From NCBI GenBank assembly GCA_003135495.1, contig PLBX01000285.1, positions 245-10,149 on the forward strand: DNA of 9,905 nt, read 5' to 3'. The translations under genes were made by a program, and so were the position numbers. The notes under the pieces are model-generated. The model had not been told where the DNA came from. It saw only the letters and a program-made list of their open reading frames with translations, and made no database searches. This document shows positions 1 through 6,943 of this stretch, in pieces; position 1 is the stretch's first letter, and each line of letters starts with the position of its first letter. The stretch comes from Acidobacteriaceae bacterium. Lineage in GTDB: Bacteria > Acidobacteriota > Terriglobia > Terriglobales > Acidobacteriaceae.

Positions 1-99
1 AACTTCGGACATCACTTCACGCGCCTCTTGCCGCGAGAGCGACTGGCGATGATTGGCGATGCGATGAAGGGCGTCGAGTATCACCAATCCAAGCTATAG
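1..99 (+). CDS. C-terminal end of an unidentified protein (5' truncated by window edge)
   Basis: The first frame of the window is open from base 1 to a TAG at 97-99, giving 32 residues that end in YHQSKL. I do not recognise the family. The segment is mildly basic and rich in His and Arg, with no membrane segment. The tail would face the minus-strand MOSC gene convergently, with a 26-base gap, which is a normal arrangement. With so few codons the frame could be open by chance, and a second frame is also open through this stretch, so the call is tentative. Confidence 0.35.
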   Translation, partial: NFGHHFTRLLPRERLAMIGDAMKGVEYHQSKL

Positions 100-125
100 C
101 AGAGGCGATATATCTTTCAAACCGA

Positions 126-788
126 TTATTTGTGCTGCGCTAAGGCATCAATCTCATCAAGGCGGGACTGAAAGCGATCACGCCAGGATTGAGGCAGGAT
201 TTTGACATCTAAAGACCGCCGCAGCGTTTCGCGATCCGGCGATTTAGAACTATAGAGCCGGTTCACTTCGGCGATGCTAAGCGTAGGCTCCTCACGCCGA
301 AGGAATTCGATCTCATCACCCGCGCCCACTTCTCCTTCTTCGACGACCGCAAAATAGAATCCGCATCGTTCGCTGCGAAGGAAGCGTTCAATCATGTCGT
401 CTCTTTGAAATTTGGACGCCAGTTTGAAACATGGGAGTCGAGGCGTCGTCACCCTGATCACCGCGCCGCCGACCCGGTAGCGATCGCCCACAAAAACGTC
501 CGCTTCCAGCAATCCTTCTGTAGTGAAGTTTTCGCCGAACGCTCCCCATGCGCGGGAGGAATCGGGAAGCTCCGCCTGCCACGCCGCGTAGTGTTCGGAA
601 GGATATCCGTACACCGCCTTGTTGAACCCGCCATGAACCGAGAGATCGGCTTGGCGGTCGCCATCAAGGTTGGTCTTGCGCAGCATCGCGCGGCCTTGCA
701 CCGCGCTCTTAAAGATTCCGGTTTTGAATGTCGTGCCGCCCCGAGCAAGCAGACGAGGCAAGCCGACATTAACTGATATTAGCTTCAT
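126..788 (-). CDS. MOSC-domain protein, YiiM-like
   Basis: This is a predicted cytoplasmic MOSC-domain protein of about 220 residues, close to the E. coli YiiM length. MOSC proteins handle or transfer sulfur bound to a cysteine or to molybdenum cofactor. YiiM-type members are linked to reduction of N-hydroxylated compounds such as 6-hydroxylaminopurine. Numbered from the chosen start, the marks are DLSVHGGFNKAVYGYP (about 48-64), GENFT (85-89) and TTPRLPCFKL with the conserved cysteine at about 120. A C-terminal helical part contains SIAEVNRLY, as in the YiiM 3-alpha domain. The frame stays open for 12 more residues upstream to 824, but the ATG at 786-788 has an AGGA seven bases before it and begins at the usual family N-terminus (MKLISVNVG). 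The gene diverges from sucC. Family assignment is firm, but the substrate is unknown. Confidence 0.85.
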   Translation of the reverse strand: MKLISVNVGLPRLLARGGTTFKTGIFKSAVQGRAMLRKTNLDGDRQADLSVHGGFNKAVYGYPSEHYAAWQAELPDSSRAWGAFGENFTTEGLLEADVFVGDRYRVGGAVIRVTTPRLPCFKLASKFQRDDMIERFLRSERCGFYFAVVEEGEVGAGDEIEFLRREEPTLSIAEVNRLYSSKSPDRETLRRSLDVKILPQSWRDRFQSRLDEIDALAQHK

Positions 789-877
789 ATTCCTAAGACT
801 TTCGCCGCGGCAAGAACGATACAATTTTAAAAATTTAATCTTGCCAGATGCTACGCCGCCGATCGTGCTCCCTTGCT

Positions 878-906
878 TTGCCGATTGCGTCAGCGTCTTA
901 TAGAAT
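878..906 (+). promoter_or_regulatory. Predicted sigma70-type promoter for sucC
   Basis: TTGCCG at 878-883 and TAGAAT at 901-906 are separated by 17 bases, matching the consensus at 4 of 6 and 5 of 6 positions. Transcription would start near 913, giving a leader of roughly 75 bases before sucC. It lies in the divergent gap shared with the MOSC gene. Sigma70-like spacing is assumed to hold in this organism. Confidence 0.5.
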
Positions 907-988
907 CAAAACTTTGCTGGACTGCACTTAAATCCGCAAGCGGGTTTCTTCCAGTTGTAATCGATTCGGCACGCGCTTTGAAATCATT

Positions 989-2158
989 ATGAATATTCAT
1001 GAGTATCAGGGAAAAGCAATTTTAAAGAAGTATGGCGTCGCCGTGCCTCGTGGCGTGATGGCATCAACTCGCGAAGAAGCTGAGGCCGCTGCAAAAGAAA
1101 TTCTCGGCTCCGGCGCGACGGGAGTAGTCATTAAGGCACAGATTCACGCCGGAGGGCGCGGCAAGGGCGGCGGTGTCAAGATTGCCAAGTCCGTGGAAGA
1201 GGCCGTCGAACTCGCCAACAAAATGTTGGGCATGAAACTGGTCACGCATCAGACGGGACCGGAAGGCCGCGTCGTACATCGATTGCTGGTTGAGGAAACG
1301 TTGCCCATCGAGAAGGAACTTTATCTCGGCATTCTGGTGGACCGCGGCGAGGGCAAGCCCGTGTTCATGGCGTCGGCCGCAGGCGGAATGGATATCGAAC
1401 AAGTCGCTGCCGAGACGCCGGAAAAGATCATGAAGCAGTACATCGATCCGGGCATGGGACTCGAGCCGTTCCAGGCACGCAAGATTGCCTTTGCGTTGGG
1501 CCTGAAGCCGGCGCAGATCAACGCTGCCGTACCGTTTCTGACCGGATTGTATCGCGCGTTTCTCGATACCGATGCTGCGCTCGTCGAGATCAATCCTTTT
1601 ATTAGTTGTACGGACGGTCGACTGTTCGCGCTTGATGCCAAATTAACTTTTGATGACAACGCGCTCTTTCGCCATAAAGACCTCCGCGAACTGCGGGACA
1701 CTGGCGAAGAAGATCCGTTGGAAGTGGAAGCGTCGAAATACAACCTCAACTACATCAAGCTCGAGGGCAACGTCGGCTGCATGGTCAATGGCGCCGGACT
1801 CGCCATGGCAACCATGGACATCATTAAATATGCTGGTGGATTGCCGGCTAATTTTCTCGATGTCGGCGGTGGCGCCAATGCGGAGCAGGTCGCCCACGCC
1901 TTCGAAATTTTGCTGAGCGACAAAAGCGTACGCGCCGTGCTGATCAATATTTTCGGCGGCATCCTGCGCGTCGATACCTTGGCTGCTGGTGTCGTTGAAG
2001 CCGCGAAGAAAACAAATCTGCAATTGCCGGTCGTTCTGCGCCTGGAAGGCACCAACGTGCAGGAAGGAAAAAAAATCCTGATGGAGTCTGGACTGAACTT
2101 CATAGTTGCCGAAACCATGAAAGATGCTGCCGACAAAGTCGTAGCAGCGACAAGGTAG
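989..2158 (+). CDS. sucC: Succinyl-CoA synthetase (ADP-forming), beta subunit
   Basis: This is the beta subunit of the TCA-cycle enzyme that converts succinyl-CoA, phosphate and ADP (or GDP) to succinate, CoA and NTP. It works in the cytoplasm with SucD as a heterodimer or heterotetramer. The 389 residues match the usual length. An N-terminal ATP-grasp domain carries [15 protein letters not shown] at 50-64. The metal-binding EINP at 200-203 and DAK at 216-218 follow, with N202 and D216 as expected ligands. The C-terminal ligase domain has [15 protein letters not shown] at 263-277, LDVGGGA at 290-296 and FGGILRVD at 322-329. The start [12 protein letters not shown] is the standard family N-terminus, so it is secure although the Shine-Dalgarno is weak. 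It heads an apparent operon with sucD and ndk. Nucleotide preference cannot be read reliably from the sequence. Confidence 0.97.
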   Translation: MNIHEYQGKAILKKYGVAVPRGVMASTREEAEAAAKEILGSGATGVVIKAQIHAGGRGKGGGVKIAKSVEEAVELANKMLGMKLVTHQTGPEGRVVHRLLVEETLPIEKELYLGILVDRGEGKPVFMASAAGGMDIEQVAAETPEKIMKQYIDPGMGLEPFQARKIAFALGLKPAQINAAVPFLTGLYRAFLDTDAALVEINPFISCTDGRLFALDAKLTFDDNALFRHKDLRELRDTGEEDPLEVEASKYNLNYIKLEGNVGCMVNGAGLAMATMDIIKYAGGLPANFLDVGGGANAEQVAHAFEILLSDKSVRAVLINIFGGILRVDTLAAGVVEAAKKTNLQLPVVLRLEGTNVQEGKKILMESGLNFIVAETMKDAADKVVAATR

Positions 2159-2164
2159 AACCCG

Positions 2165-2253
2165 GTCGTTGGTCGCTAGTCGTTAGTAAATTAGTCGATG
2201 TAGCCTACAAGGAACCGCGAACGACTATCGACCAACGTCCAATGACCAATGAC
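2165..2253. repeat. Inverted heptameric repeat between sucC and sucD
   Basis: Degenerate 7-base units of type GTCGTTG run forward at 2165-2185 (three units) and reappear reverse-complemented at 2219-2253 (five units, two of them GTCATTG). The arms 2167-2184 and 2220-2237 are complementary at 17 of 18 positions around a 35-base loop. The transcript between sucC and sucD could therefore fold into a long hairpin. No T-tract follows, so it does not look like an ordinary intrinsic terminator. It may slow polymerase, protect RNA ends or simply be a dispersed repeat insertion. Confidence 0.8.
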
Positions 2254-2288
2254 ACGTAACGCTCGTTAGTTCTTAGAGAAAAGCACTT

Positions 2289-3167
2289 ATGTCAATTCTG
2301 GTTGATAAGCGAACGCGATTAATTGTGCAAGGCCTTACGGGACGCGAAGGAACTTTCCACGCGAAAGCCTGCGCTGCCTACGGCACACAGGTCATGGGAG
2401 GCGTCACTCCCGGCAAAGGTGGCACCACCCACGAAGGCTGGCCGATTTTCAACACCGTTCAGGAAGCCGCTGACAAAACCGGCGCCAACGCCACCGTGAT
2501 TTTTGTTCCCCCTCCGTTCGCGGCCGATGCGATCATGGAAGCCGCCGACGCCGAGATCGAGTTGATCGTCTGCATCACCGAAGGCATTCCCACGCTCGAC
2601 ATGGTGCGCGCCTGGGAATTTCTGCAGAGCCGGCGCTCGCGCCTCATTGGCCCGAATTGTCCGGGCGTTATCTCGCCGGGCAAATGCAAGATTGGCATCA
2701 TGCCCGCAGCCATCCATAAAGAAGGTAATGTCGGGATCGTGTCGCGCTCCGGCACGCTGACCTACGAAGCGGTGCACCAACTCACCCAGCGCGGTATTGG
2801 ACAATCCACCGCGATCGGCATTGGCGGCGATCCGATCATCGGTACAAATTTTGTCGACGCCCTCGATTTATTCAATCGCGATCCGCAGACCGAAGCCGTA
2901 ATAATGATTGGCGAAATCGGCGGCAATGCCGAGGAAACTGCGGCCGAATTTATAAAGACGCATATGAAGAAACCCGTAGTCGGCTTCATCGCCGGACAAA
3001 CGGCGCCCCCCGGACGGCGCATGGGCCACGCGGGCGCGATTGTTTCCGGCGGCAAAGGAACAGCGGCCGAAAAAATCGCCGCCATGGAGAGAGCAGGCCT
3101 GAGGGTAGCCAAATCGCCAGCCGAGATTGGCGAGACGCTCGCCTCCGTGTTAGGAGTTCGAACTTAA
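2289..3167 (+). CDS. sucD: Succinyl-CoA synthetase, alpha subunit
   Basis: This is the alpha subunit that binds CoA and carries the phosphohistidine intermediate of succinyl-CoA synthetase. The 292 residues are normal for the family. The CoA-binding Rossmann domain shows [11 protein letters not shown] at 14-24, VTPGKGG at 39-45 and CITEGIP at 95-101. The ligase domain has GPNCPGVI at 121-128, SRSGTLTYE at 152-160, [10 protein letters not shown] at 177-186 and GEIGG at 208-212. The phosphorylated histidine is H247 in [17 protein letters not shown]. The start follows a GAGAAA stretch about eight bases upstream and matches the family N-terminus. It lies 130 bases after sucC, an unusually wide gap for this pair, filled by an inverted heptamer repeat. 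No separate promoter is evident, so co-transcription with sucC is inferred. Confidence 0.97.
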   Translation: MSILVDKRTRLIVQGLTGREGTFHAKACAAYGTQVMGGVTPGKGGTTHEGWPIFNTVQEAADKTGANATVIFVPPPFAADAIMEAADAEIELIVCITEGIPTLDMVRAWEFLQSRRSRLIGPNCPGVISPGKCKIGIMPAAIHKEGNVGIVSRSGTLTYEAVHQLTQRGIGQSTAIGIGGDPIIGTNFVDALDLFNRDPQTEAVIMIGEIGGNAEETAAEFIKTHMKKPVVGFIAGQTAPPGRRMGHAGAIVSGGKGTAAEKIAAMERAGLRVAKSPAEIGETLASVLGVRT

Positions 3168-3197
3168 ACGGTCTTTAAACCGCAGCGCTTGCCGTGT

Positions 3198-3219
3198 GAG
3201 ACGCGGCAAGCCGCGTCTC
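3198..3219. repeat. Dispersed GC-rich palindrome, copy 1
   Basis: This is a perfect 22-base palindrome with arms GAGACGCGGC and GCCGCGTCTC around a central AA. It sits 30 bases after the sucD stop. The same element occurs in opposite orientation at 7896-7917. Bases 3198-3223 equal the reverse complement of 7892-7917, so the shared unit is at least 26 bases and not just a chance hairpin. As RNA it would form a stable stem between sucD and ndk. Confidence 0.85.
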
Positions 3220-3285
3220 TACGCAACACATATTGGAAGATTGAGAACGACGTTGGGAGAATTGGGAGAGCTGACAACCTAGATT

Positions 3286-3711
3286 ATGAAAACACTGCAA
3301 CGCACACTGACTATCATCAAACCCGACGCGGTCAAGAAGAACGCCGTCGGAGACATCATCGAGCAGTTTGAGAAAAATGGCTTCCACATCCTGGCCATGA
3401 AGATGCTGGAAATCTCGCAGCATCAGGCGGAGCAGTTCTACGCCGTCCACGCCAGCCGTCCGTTTTACAGTTCGCTGACCAGGTTCATGTCGAGTGGACC
3501 AATCGTCGCGATCGCTTTGGAAAAAGAAAATGCCATTGCCGATCTCCGCAAACTAATGGGCGCGACGAACCCCGCCAGTGCCGAAGAGGGAACGATCCGG
3601 AAGAAATGGGCCAGCGATATTGAGCACAATGCAATTCATGGCTCCGACGCGGACGACACTGCTCGATTTGAGTTGAGCTTTTTCTTCGCCGGTTTCGAAT
3701 TAGCGCAGTAA
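3286..3711 (+). CDS. ndk: Nucleoside diphosphate kinase
   Basis: This kinase transfers the gamma phosphate from an NTP to any NDP through a phosphohistidine, acting in the cytoplasm. The 141 residues fit the short bacterial form. Every classical active-site residue is at its canonical number: K12 in TIIKPDAV, Y52, F60 in RPFY, R88, T94, R105 in GTIRKK, N115 and the phosphorylated H118 in NAIHGSD. The segment after GTIR reads KKWASDIEH instead of the commoner GDFG, a variation seen in several bacterial lineages. The ATG has no evident Shine-Dalgarno, but the N-terminus fits the family. Position 118 bases after sucD suggests joint expression, so that NTP made by succinyl-CoA synthetase can be spread over the nucleotide pool. 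That coupling is inferred from order, not shown. Confidence 0.96.
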   Translation: MKTLQRTLTIIKPDAVKKNAVGDIIEQFEKNGFHILAMKMLEISQHQAEQFYAVHASRPFYSSLTRFMSSGPIVAIALEKENAIADLRKLMGATNPASAEEGTIRKKWASDIEHNAIHGSDADDTARFELSFFFAGFELAQ

Positions 3712-3726
3712 GAGCGTTCTCAGTTT

Positions 3727-3751
3727 CGCCTCAGCATTGTCATCTGAGGCG
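3727..3751 (+). terminator. Hairpin after ndk, possible weak terminator
   Basis: A perfect 8-bp stem, CGCCTCAG (3727-3734) with CTGAGGCG (3744-3751), encloses a 9-base loop and starts 16 bases after the ndk stop. The sequence after it, TTCTTCTG, is only partly T-rich, so termination may be incomplete. That would let some transcripts continue into the tautomerase-like gene. Confidence 0.45.
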
Positions 3752-3788
3752 TTCTTCTGAGTAGTGGGAACCATGAACTGAGACCATT

Positions 3789-3974
3789 ATCCCTCTAGTC
3801 CAAGTCACCATGCTGCAAGGCCGCACCGCTGATCAGAAACGCAAACTCGCGCAGCGCATTACAGACGCGATGGTAGAAGAGGCAGGCGCGCGCCGCGAAG
3901 GCATTGTTGTAACTTTCGTCGAGCTGTCAAAGGAAAGCTACGCTTCCGGCGGAGTTCTGATGGTGGACAAGTAG
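3789..3974 (+). CDS. 4-oxalocrotonate-tautomerase-like small enzyme with non-standard start
   Basis: This very short frame encodes a protein of about 61 residues of the 4-OT family, small homohexameric enzymes that use the amino group of proline 1, exposed after Met removal, as a general base. After the start codon the peptide opens PLVQVTMLQGRTADQ and ends SYASGGVLMVDK, both typical. Counting proline as 1, Arg11 is present, while the positions of Arg39 and Phe50 in classical 4-OT read Val and Tyr, so the substrate probably differs. The codon before Pro is ATC and the one before that ATT. The frame has a stop at 3774-3776 and no ATG, GTG or TTG before 3810. A start at the 3810 ATG would lose the catalytic proline and the first strand. 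A GAG at 3780-3782 could serve as a weak ribosome site for ATC. It is either a rare ATC/ATT start, a lost start or a base error. Confidence 0.72.
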   Translation: MPLVQVTMLQGRTADQKRKLAQRITDAMVEEAGARREGIVVTFVELSKESYASGGVLMVDK

Positions 3975-4018
3975 TTTTCACACGCGGCAAGTGTCCAGCA
4001 CTCACTCGCACCTAAAAT

Positions 4019-4049
4019 AAAAAAGGGAAGAATTTATCTCCCCTTTTTT
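4019..4049. terminator. Bidirectional intrinsic terminator
   Basis: The A-tract/GGG arm at 4019-4031 pairs with the CCCC/T-tract arm at 4037-4049 at 12 of 13 positions around a 5-base loop. An A-run on one side and a T-run on the other make it work in both directions. It lies between the plus-strand tautomerase frame and the convergent minus-strand envelope gene, exactly where a shared terminator is expected. Confidence 0.85.
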
Positions 4050-4070
4050 TAAATTCAGATTCCTGGCTTC

Positions 4071-5024
4071 TTACTGCTGCTCGTCTAACTCCACCGAGTC
4101 GCCCGCGTACACATCTTCCAGCGCGAAAACAACCATGGCCGACGATGAGGTTGGAGTTACGCTGAGTACCACCACTTCGCCAACTGCGCGGCGGGGCAGA
4201 TCAGCGACGCGGATGTTCGGTCCCTTAGTTTTAGTGAAGCGGTTCGCTTCAAAACTGGGAGGATACATCTGAGTGTCTTCCGTTGTCGAAGCTTTAAATG
4301 AAAGCGAATCGACGGGATCGTGCAGCGTAGCGGTGTAGGAGCGCACCACCCGGAAATAATCTCCTACCTTCACGCCTTGGTTCGAGCCCATGTTCATATA
4401 AAGTTTCATACCCGTGCCCATCACGCCGTCGAAATCCTTGCCCAACACGACGCGCCCGCTAAGCTTCCCATTTGCCGGAGCGAACCGGTCGAAATGTCCC
4501 GGCGCGTGAAAGGCAATCGGAGATTTTTCCACAAACGGCATCGCAAGATCACCGGGGTTAATGGGATCGCAGCTGAATTCCACTTGCGCGATCGCGCTGC
4601 GGCTCCGGGTATCAAGTATCCGCACCCTCCCAATTTCGGCATAGGGATGGCCTACACCCGCCAGCAGCTTCCGTTCTCCGGCATACATCTCATACTCGTT
4701 GACGTCCCGAATCTCGCGAACGATCGAATAAAGCTGACCCGCCTGATAGCCTTTTCCGTTCAAGTACACCAGTTCCCCAATCTCGAACTTCGTCGATGTC
4801 GGCGATTGTAAGCCGCCGTTTACGTAGCTGGAGTTGGGAACTCGCTCCTTGGTTATAAACCCTGCGCAGTATAAATCTGCCGCTGTTGGCGTTTGGAAGC
4901 GGACAAAAGGCGTGCTTACCGACGTCTCCACAATCCCGGACGCGTTAGGTGTGGCCTGCAGGGTCGAGGTTTGCGCCCCCGCCAAGGCCGTCATCAATAG
5001 CATTAACAATCCTGTTTTCTTCAT
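4071..5024 (-). CDS. Exported protein with two similar beta-rich halves, function unknown
   Basis: This is a 317-residue protein with a signal peptide (MKKTGLLMLLMTALAGAQ; cleavage likely near residue 17), so it is exported. I recall look-alike acidobacterial hypothetical proteins, but no experimental function. Two stretches share a plan. Residues about 83-163 contain GELVYLNGKGYQAGQLYSIV, then IGRVRIL, an A-x-VEF strand and NPGD. Residues about 206-313 contain KLYMNMGSNQGVKVGDYFRVV, then VGEVVVL, an A-MVVF strand and YAGD. This resembles an internal duplication of a small beta domain like those at the C-terminus of LysM or FlgT-type envelope proteins. Cys53 and Cys152 could form a disulfide. 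The start at 5022-5024 has a strong GGAGG four bases upstream. The frame continues upstream to 5363, but that part overlaps aroDE and is unlikely to be translated. Confidence 0.85.
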   Translation of the reverse strand: MKKTGLLMLLMTALAGAQTSTLQATPNASGIVETSVSTPFVRFQTPTAADLYCAGFITKERVPNSSYVNGGLQSPTSTKFEIGELVYLNGKGYQAGQLYSIVREIRDVNEYEMYAGERKLLAGVGHPYAEIGRVRILDTRSRSAIAQVEFSCDPINPGDLAMPFVEKSPIAFHAPGHFDRFAPANGKLSGRVVLGKDFDGVMGTGMKLYMNMGSNQGVKVGDYFRVVRSYTATLHDPVDSLSFKASTTEDTQMYPPSFEANRFTKTKGPNIRVADLPRRAVGEVVVLSVTPTSSSAMVVFALEDVYAGDSVELDEQQ

Positions 5025-5096
5025 CTTGCCTCCACCTTTCACTCGCTCCGGCTCCGCTCCCATGTATCTCTCTGGGAAGACAGGGGTTACAGCCCG

Positions 5097-5125
5097 AAAG
5101 TAGCAAGGGCGTAACATGGGGTCAA
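5097..5125 (-). promoter_or_regulatory. Predicted promoter for the minus-strand exported protein
   Basis: Read on the minus strand, TTGACC (5125-5120) and TACTTT (5102-5097) are 17 bases apart, matching the sigma70 consensus at 5 of 6 and 4 of 6 positions. Transcription would begin near 5090, leaving about 65 bases of leader before the strong GGAGG ribosome site. No operator-like repeat is evident beside it. Confidence 0.45.
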
Positions 5126-5185
5126 GGTTACGAGGGTGTTGCGCCCCTCTGTCCCAAAGTGTTTTTGCCCAACCCGCAAGTGATT

Positions 5186-5217
5186 TTGTTGCATCTGCGC
5201 GTCCTCCCCTGTAATAT
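5186..5217 (+). promoter_or_regulatory. Possible promoter for aroDE
   Basis: Two overlapping weak pairings are visible: TTGCAT (5189-5194) with TAATAT (5212-5217) at 17 bases, and TTGTTG (5186-5191) with TGTAAT (5210-5215) at 18 bases. Either would start transcription near 5223, only about 15 bases before the first ATG of aroDE. The hexamers are mediocre, so this is a guess supported mainly by position in a divergent gap. Confidence 0.3.
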
Positions 5218-5237
5218 CGCGCCGTTATTGAAAACAA

Positions 5238-6800
5238 ATGGCATTCGCCTTGTCTACCGCTCCCGCCTCCCGCTTTGTTCCTATGCGATTGCCTAAGGTA
5301 TGTCTCGCCCTGAGCGGGGATACGGTCGAGGACATGCTCGAGTCCGCCGAAGCCATGGCGCACGACAATCCCTTCCTTGAATTTCGGTTGGATTATCTTA
5401 AGCAGCCCTTATCCGCCTTGAGTAAAATCCGAAGTTTCCTAGAAACCCATCATTATGCGACCGCTATCGCAACTTGCCGTCGTGCCGAAAATGGCGGAAA
5501 GTTTAAAGGCTCTCTAGCTTCGCAACTCGACGTTCTCACCAAGGCCACTACTGCGGGCTGTCAGATTGTGGACTTGGAGATCCAGAGCGCCGTGAAATCA
5601 AAGCCCCAAGCCATCGCCCGCCTGCGCAGCCTCGGCCGCCTCCTTATTTCGTTCCATGATTTCCGCGCTACCCGCAACCTGAATGACACTCTCGAGAAGA
5701 TGCTGGTCATTCCGGCGGACTTCTATAAGGTCGTCACCACCGCCACCACCCTCTCTGACAACGTCATCATGATGAAGTTCCTGCAATCCCACAGCGATCG
5801 TGATGCGCTCATTGGTTTGTGCATGGGAGAGCAGGGCATTATCAGCCGCGTGCTGGGCGTCCGCTCGGGGAGCGTTTTCACCTTCGGAGCAGTGAGCGCC
5901 GATCTCAAAACCGCCCCAGGCCAGATCAGCGCCCGGGATTTGCGTGCTATCTATCGCATCGAACAAGTCGATCCCGCCACCCGTGTCTACGGAGTCGCCG
6001 GAGATCCCGTCGGGCATTCCCTTTCGCCGGTGATCATGAACGCCGCAATGCGCCGCGAGAACGTGAACAGCGTTTATCTTCCGCTGCACGCCAAAACGCT
6101 CAAGGATTTGCTCTATTGCATTCGCGAGATACCCCTCCACGGTCTTAGCGTGACCATGCCCTACAAGCAAGCCATCCTCGAGCATCTGGATAACACCGAC
6201 GCCCACACCTCAAAAACAGGAGCGTGCAATACCGTCGTCAGGGGCCAGGACGGCAAGCTTTACGGCTTTAATACGGATATTGCAGGGGTCGTTCGTCCGC
6301 TCGAACAGCGCATCACCATCGAAAATGCGAAGGTGCTCGTCCTTGGAGCTGGCGGAGCAGCCAGGGCAGCGGTCTTTGGCCTGAAGGAACGCGGCGCCGA
6401 AGTCTGGGTCATGAATCGGACCTCTGCCAAAGCTCAGAAACTAGCCCGCCAGACCAAAGCCCACAGCATCAAGCGCACCGACTTGCGCAAGGTTAGCTTC
6501 GACGTCATCATCAACGCTACTCCGGTTGGAATGGGCAATACGCGCGATTGTCCGCTCAAAGACGACGAGATCAAAGCTAAAGTTGTCTTCGACATGGTCT
6601 ACGATCCAGTCGAGACTCACTTGCTTCAGGTAGCGCGAGCCAAGGGAATTGCGGTGATCCCGGGAGTTGAAATGTTCGTTCAGCAAGCCGCCCGGCAGTT
6701 CGAAATCTGGACCGGCAAGCCCGCCCCCGCAGGCGATATGCTGCGCGCCGTCACCATAGCCCTGCAAGATCGCGCCGCCCAAAAAAAAGTCTCATCCTGA
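5238..6800 (+). CDS. aroDE: Bifunctional 3-dehydroquinate dehydratase / shikimate dehydrogenase
   Basis: One 520-residue chain carries two consecutive shikimate-pathway enzymes in the order dehydratase then dehydrogenase. It would convert 3-dehydroquinate to 3-dehydroshikimate and then, with NADPH, to shikimate. The type I dehydratase half (about 17-240) has EFRLDYL with E48 and R50, the catalytic H140 in SFHDF, the Schiff-base K164 in FYKVVT, R204 and the PGQIS loop with Q229. The dehydrogenase half (about 250-512) has GDPVGHSLSP at 255-264, K310 in TMPYK, NTVV at 331, FNTD at 344-347, the NADP-binding GAGGAARA at 370-377, NRT at 393 and NATPVGM at 426. All catalytic residues are present in both. 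The start is uncertain: 5238 or ATG 5283 (505 residues, starting just before the first dehydratase strand). Neither has a clear Shine-Dalgarno. Same-order fusions occur in plants, chlamydiae and acidobacteria. Confidence 0.96.
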   Translation: MAFALSTAPASRFVPMRLPKVCLALSGDTVEDMLESAEAMAHDNPFLEFRLDYLKQPLSALSKIRSFLETHHYATAIATCRRAENGGKFKGSLASQLDVLTKATTAGCQIVDLEIQSAVKSKPQAIARLRSLGRLLISFHDFRATRNLNDTLEKMLVIPADFYKVVTTATTLSDNVIMMKFLQSHSDRDALIGLCMGEQGIISRVLGVRSGSVFTFGAVSADLKTAPGQISARDLRAIYRIEQVDPATRVYGVAGDPVGHSLSPVIMNAAMRRENVNSVYLPLHAKTLKDLLYCIREIPLHGLSVTMPYKQAILEHLDNTDAHTSKTGACNTVVRGQDGKLYGFNTDIAGVVRPLEQRITIENAKVLVLGAGGAARAAVFGLKERGAEVWVMNRTSAKAQKLARQTKAHSIKRTDLRKVSFDVIINATPVGMGNTRDCPLKDDEIKAKVVFDMVYDPVETHLLQVARAKGIAVIPGVEMFVQQAARQFEIWTGKPAPAGDMLRAVTIALQDRAAQKKVSS

Positions 6801-6823
6801 TCCCAAACTATCCCCTCACCGTT

Positions 6824-6850
6824 GTCATCCTGAGCGAAGCGAAGGACCTC
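6824..6850. repeat. Dispersed intergenic repeat containing TCCTGAGCGAAGCGAAGGAC
   Basis: This stretch 24 bases after the aroDE stop matches, from memory, a short intergenic element very common in acidobacterial and some other bacterial genomes. It contains the tandem motif GCGAAGCGAAG. Only one copy lies in this window, so its repeat nature rests on recall. No gene function is implied. Confidence 0.55.
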
Positions 6851-6899
6851 CGCATTATTCCCCCGTCCATTAGGTTTCCTATCCGAAACTGCGCGCCGC

Positions 6900-6914
6900 G
6901 TCGCAAATTGCGAC
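6900..6914. promoter_or_regulatory. 15-base perfect palindrome, possible operator
   Basis: GTCGCAA and TTGCGAC flank a single central A, giving a perfect dyad of operator size. It lies 29 bases upstream of the -35 of the proposed gvpL-like promoter, where an activator or repressor might bind. No regulator gene is in the window, so the role is inferred from shape and position. Confidence 0.35.
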
Positions 6915-6943
6915 ATTCGCCGATGCACCTCGCATAAGAATGG

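Noticed and set aside
789..824. Twelve-residue N-terminal extension of the MOSC gene
   Set aside because: The inner ATG has a better ribosome site and matches the family N-terminus.
789..900. Minus-strand promoter for the MOSC gene
   Set aside because: The best pair (CTGGCA with TTGTAT) is too weak to call, though the AT-rich stretch at 820-840 makes a promoter there plausible.
3773..3781. ATG AAC TGA just before the tautomerase frame
   Set aside because: A two-codon frame out of phase with the tautomerase. It is too short to call a leader peptide and most likely chance.
4320..4811. Plus-strand 163-codon frame inside the exported-protein gene
   Set aside because: It is antisense to a gene with a signal peptide, ribosome site and promoter, and its product shows no recognisable motif.
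5025..5363. Upstream extension of the minus-strand exported protein to 430 residues
   Set aside because: It overlaps the start of aroDE, puts the signal peptide in the middle of the protein and ignores the strong GGAGG site before the ATG at 5024.
5598..6206. Minus-strand 202-codon frame inside aroDE
   Set aside because: Antisense to a gene with complete catalytic motifs; a usual shadow frame in GC-rich DNA.
6781..6788. Run of eight As at the end of aroDE as a possible frameshift site
   Set aside because: The frame reads on normally for only a few codons to a stop after the enzyme domains are complete, and no alternative product is apparent.
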